Assembly: GCA_965199935.1 (NCBI GenBank)
Contig: CBDATD010000001.1
Location: 1-64,000, forward strand
Length of the DNA: 64,000 nucleotides
Direction of reading: 5' to 3'
DNA from: JAPPLG01 sp965199935
GTDB lineage: Bacteria > Bdellovibrionota > Bdellovibrionia > Bdellovibrionales > UBA1609
In this document: positions 61,446 through 64,000 of the stretch, piece after piece
Layout of the letters: every line of letters starts with the position of its first letter
Numbering within the stretch: the first letter of the stretch is position 1
The notes under the pieces: generated by a model
The model's input: the letters and a program-made list of their open reading frames with translations, nothing else
Told to the model about the DNA's origin: nothing
The model's database searches: none
Made by a program: the position numbers and the translations under genes

Positions 61446-62270
61446 TTAAACAGGAAAAAAACCTGTCAATTTTTCAATTCTCTTCTCTATGCGGGGATGA
61501 ATATTGAAACAAAAAGGGCGTCGAGTCAAGGGATTTGTGAAAAATAAAGGACTCAAAAATACAGGAGGGTGCTGAGAAGAAACCTCCCAAAACGTATGCA
61601 TTTTCCATATCCACTCTGCGTATTGTTTTTTTGTTTTAAAAACCATCGACATATTTTGATCCGCTAAATAATACTGATGATGAATCCAGTGTCGAAGGGG
61701 AAGCAAAATACAAAAGCACAAAAAAGCCGGAACGCTTTCAACAGCATTTTTGATTGAAGAAAAATTCTTAAATAAAACTAAAAAAGGCTGAAAAGGCAGA
61801 AAGACCACAAAGAATAGGTAGCTGATCCAAGTGAAACGATGAAAAAAACCTTCCTCAAAGAGCAAAGAAATGCCTCTCAACTGCACCGATACACCGCCTT
61901 TTTTTAAATGCTTTAAAAATGCAGAGCTTAAAATCAGTTTTTTACTTTTATAAAAATCATAACCTAAAACAAAAGGTGTAGAATGGGGGTGTACAATCAA
62001 CTCTACTTTGGGCAGACTCCGGCCCTTCAAAAACTGCAGGTGCCAGGGATCATACCCTTTGAGGGCCTCGCCCTTAAAATTCCTTTTAACCTGAGATGAA
62101 AATAAAAACACAACAAAAGACAGAACCATGCTGGACAAAATCACACTTTGAATCCACAAAGCAGGCCCCAAACAAGATAAAAAAAATGCTAAGAGCCCCC
62201 CTCCTTGTAAAAAAGTCCAACACCATTTTTGATAATTTTTCCAAAAATTTTTTTTTTCTGTTTGATTCAT
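61446..62270 (-). CDS. Degenerate M48-like membrane protein (no zinc site)
   Basis: 274 residues with three or four transmembrane helices. The layout follows HtpX/M48 peptidases: VLGYDFYKSKKLILSSAFLK before the expected HExxH, then YYLADQNMSMVF where EADxxA is expected, and NIHPRIEKRIEKL near the end. However, the HExxH motif is replaced by GISLLFEEG, so it cannot bind zinc in the usual way. It is divergent from MoxR. It may be a pseudo-protease regulator. Confidence 0.6.
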   Translation of the reverse strand: MNQTEKKNFWKNYQKWCWTFLQGGGLLAFFLSCLGPALWIQSVILSSMVLSFVVFLFSSQVKRNFKGEALKGYDPWHLQFLKGRSLPKVELIVHPHSTPFVLGYDFYKSKKLILSSAFLKHLKKGGVSVQLRGISLLFEEGFFHRFTWISYLFFVVFLPFQPFLVLFKNFSSIKNAVESVPAFLCFCILLPLRHWIHHQYYLADQNMSMVFKTKKQYAEWIWKMHTFWEVSSQHPPVFLSPLFFTNPLTRRPFCFNIHPRIEKRIEKLTGFFPV

Positions 62271-62289
62271 AAAAGATTTCCGTTATATC
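62262..62289 (+). promoter_or_regulatory. Predicted promoter of moxR
   Basis: TTGATT at 62262-62267 and TATATC at 62284-62289, 16-base spacer. The ATG at 62299 follows nine bases later without a ribosome site. Confidence 0.4.
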
Positions 62290-62298
62290 ATTTGCTTC

Positions 62299-63273
62299 AT
62301 GTCTTCATTACAGTCATCTCAGCCGAATTTCAAGCGTCTTTCATCCTGTATGGATGAGGTTCGAAGAGTTATTGTGGGACAAAATGAAATGATCGAAGCC
62401 TGCTTTATCGGCCTCTTGACGGAAGGACACATTTTGATTGAAGGGCTTCCAGGTTTGGCTAAAACTTTGACCATCTCATCTGTGGCTCAATCCTTAGGCT
62501 TGCAGTTTCAAAGAGTTCAATTCACACCCGATCTTTTGCCGACAGATATTATCGGCACTATGATATACCAATCGGCTTTGCATGAGTTTAAAGTGCGGAA
62601 AGGTCCGGTCTTCACAAATATTTTACTGGCAGATGAGATCAACCGGGCTCCTGCTAAGGTCCAAAGCGCTTTACTGGAGGCCATGGGCGAAAAACAAGTA
62701 ACCATTGCTGAAACCAGCCACCCTCTAGAAAAACCTTTTTTAGTCTTAGCCACACAAAACCCCCTGGAACATGAAGGCACTTACCCTTTGCCGGAAGCAC
62801 AAATGGATCGGTTTTTATTTAAAATTTTAGTTCATTATCCTTCCAGAAAAGAAGAAGAAGAAATTTTTAGGAGAATGGCCGTCAAAAATATTCATAATAT
62901 TCAAGCACAGATTGAAGTTCAAGAAATTCTAAAATTTCAATCTCAGGTGGAAAAAATTTATTTAGATGATAAAGTAATGAACTATATGCTGGACCTCATT
63001 ACAGCCACCCGCGACCCGGCTCTTTACGGCCTCTTAGAGCTGAAGGAGTGGATTCAAGTCGGCGCCTCCCCCCGCGCCACCATAGGCTTTCCTAAAGCCT
63101 GCCGGTCCAGAGCTTTCCTGCGCGGCAAAGACTATGTGACAGCAGAAGACGTTAAAGCCCTAGCTTATCCCATTTTAAGACATCGTTTGATTCTAACTTA
63201 TGAGGCTCAAGCTGAAAATATCTCCCCCGATGACGTCATTGAACTGATACTTAAACGGGTTCGAGTGCCTTGA
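62299..63273 (+). CDS. MoxR-family AAA+ ATPase
   Basis: Chaperone-like ATPase of 324 residues. Walker A is EGLPGLAKT near residue 50 and Walker B is ILLADEINRAPAKVQSALLE near residue 115. The NPLEHEGTYPLPEAQMDRF sensor region is fully typical of MoxR. Downstream and overlapping by four bases is a DUF58 gene, the usual start of a MoxR-DUF58-VWA cluster, often linked to stress response or envelope integrity. Confidence 0.94.
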   Translation: MSSLQSSQPNFKRLSSCMDEVRRVIVGQNEMIEACFIGLLTEGHILIEGLPGLAKTLTISSVAQSLGLQFQRVQFTPDLLPTDIIGTMIYQSALHEFKVRKGPVFTNILLADEINRAPAKVQSALLEAMGEKQVTIAETSHPLEKPFLVLATQNPLEHEGTYPLPEAQMDRFLFKILVHYPSRKEEEEIFRRMAVKNIHNIQAQIEVQEILKFQSQVEKIYLDDKVMNYMLDLITATRDPALYGLLELKEWIQVGASPRATIGFPKACRSRAFLRGKDYVTAEDVKALAYPILRHRLILTYEAQAENISPDDVIELILKRVRVP

Positions 63274-64000
63274 ATTCAGAAATTTTAAAAACAGTTTTAA
63301 AACTTCGTTTTTTACTGGCTAAAAAATCCAAAAGATCTTTTATGGGAGCTTATCGAAGCGCCTTTAGAGGATCCGGCCTGACCTTCTCTGATTTCAGAGA
63401 ATATACGGATGGAGATGACATACGATCCATCTCCTGGCCCCTCACTGCAAAAATGGGAAAACCTTATATTAAAATGTTTGAAGAAGATCGAGGAGGAACC
63501 TTCGTTTTAACAGTGGATGTCAGCGCCTCCTCCTCTTTTGGATCGCGCCATCACAGCAAGAGAGAAGTGATTTATCAACTTTCCTCTCTCTTGGCTCTGG
63601 CTGTAGAGCAAAATCAAGATCAACTAAGCCTGCTCCTTTTTTCAAACCGAACAGAACACTATGTGCCGCCTAAAAAAGGACGAAATCACACTCTGAGAAT
63701 TCTGAGGGATATTTATAATTTCAAGCCCCAATCGAGAAAGACAAACTTCGCAGAGCCTTTAAGACATTTGGAAAACGTCTTAAAAAAAAGAGGTACGATC
63801 TTTCTGCTCAGTGATTTTATGACGGATTCATTTGAACAGCCTCTCCGCCGGCTGCAGCAAAGGCATGATGCTGTCGCTGTCGTAGTGCAGGATCCTTTGG
63901 AAAAAACTTTTCCAAAACTCGGTTTAATAGATTTGGAGGATATGGAATCCGGTCAAAAAATCACTGTGGATTCTTCTTCCTCTTCTTTTCAAGAGCGGTA
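63270..64000 (+). CDS. DUF58 domain protein (N-terminal part, cut by window edge)
   Basis: About 243 codons before the edge. A TTG start overlaps the moxR stop (TTGA). The typical DUF58 block GSGLTFSDFREYTDGDDIRS lies near residue 35, followed by ISWPLTAKMGKPYIK and a vWA-like segment (FVLTVDVSAS, TIFLLSDFM). It is the normal partner of MoxR ATPases. The ending lies outside the window. Confidence 0.9.
   Translation, partial: MNSEILKTVLKLRFLLAKKSKRSFMGAYRSAFRGSGLTFSDFREYTDGDDIRSISWPLTAKMGKPYIKMFEEDRGGTFVLTVDVSASSSFGSRHHSKREVIYQLSSLLALAVEQNQDQLSLLLFSNRTEHYVPPKKGRNHTLRILRDIYNFKPQSRKTNFAEPLRHLENVLKKRGTIFLLSDFMTDSFEQPLRRLQQRHDAVAVVVQDPLEKTFPKLGLIDLEDMESGQKITVDSSSSSFQER

Overview
The window looks like a chromosomal segment of a Gram-negative bacterium of the former deltaproteobacterial group, most likely Bdellovibrionota. 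This placement is an inference with no 16S support. The main clues are an FHA-GGDEF cyclase resembling Bdellovibrio DgcB, a receiver / Pro-rich linker / helical-tail protein resembling RomR, a complete pilM-to-pilQ type IV pilus cluster, many secreted hypothetical proteins and lipoproteins, two metzincin-type proteases and a sigma-54 activator. Coding density is high, and base composition is moderately AT-rich with many A/T homopolymers.

Layout. (1) 1-13083, minus strand: one long tightly packed cluster running def, fmt, rpe, a small pilin-like gene, carB, an ABC ATPase and permease, pilD, pilM, pilN, pilO, pilP and pilQ (cut by the left edge). Most junctions overlap or are a few bases apart. 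(2) 13149-17240, plus strand: RomR-like receiver protein, biotin-protein ligase and a class A penicillin-binding protein. (3) 17265-20764: a Cys-rich exported protein, an interspersed repeat, DgcB-like cyclase and a coiled-coil partner. (4) 20891-24925: glutamate dehydrogenase, pyrD, a HU/IHF protein and small unknowns. (5) 24995-31737: matrixin-like lipoprotein, TPR protein, Fis-type regulator, ferredoxin, tRNA-Gly, a zinc-ribbon protein, tilS and a frameshifted secreted protein. (6) 31949-42334: sodium/solute symporter, an M16 peptidase pair, a small lipoprotein, cysS, a ferredoxin, glmS and glmU. (7) 42453-47913: a DHp-only kinase-like protein, an NtrC-type activator, a pentapeptide-repeat protein and a solitary adenine methyltransferase. 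(8) 48084-52812: a decayed accessory island holding a metzincin-BACON-LRR gene broken by about five frameshifts, a second broken LRR gene and a heptanucleotide repeat tract. (9) 52819-64000: peroxiredoxin, two more members of the Cys-rich exported family, oligopeptidase B, an ApaH-like phosphatase, tRNA-Gln, HtrA/Deg protease, a DUF1844 protein, a degenerate M48 protein, MoxR and a DUF58 protein cut by the right edge.

The most novel signals are: a three-member Cys-rich exported protein family whose members each sit beside copies of one interspersed hairpin repeat; a conserved element with a GNRA-capped hairpin following both tRNA genes; a set of sigma-70-like promoters placed so close to start codons that leaderless mRNAs are predicted; and the broken LRR/protease locus with a potentially phase-variable 7-bp repeat. 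No CRISPR array, prophage, transposase or complete mobile element was seen.
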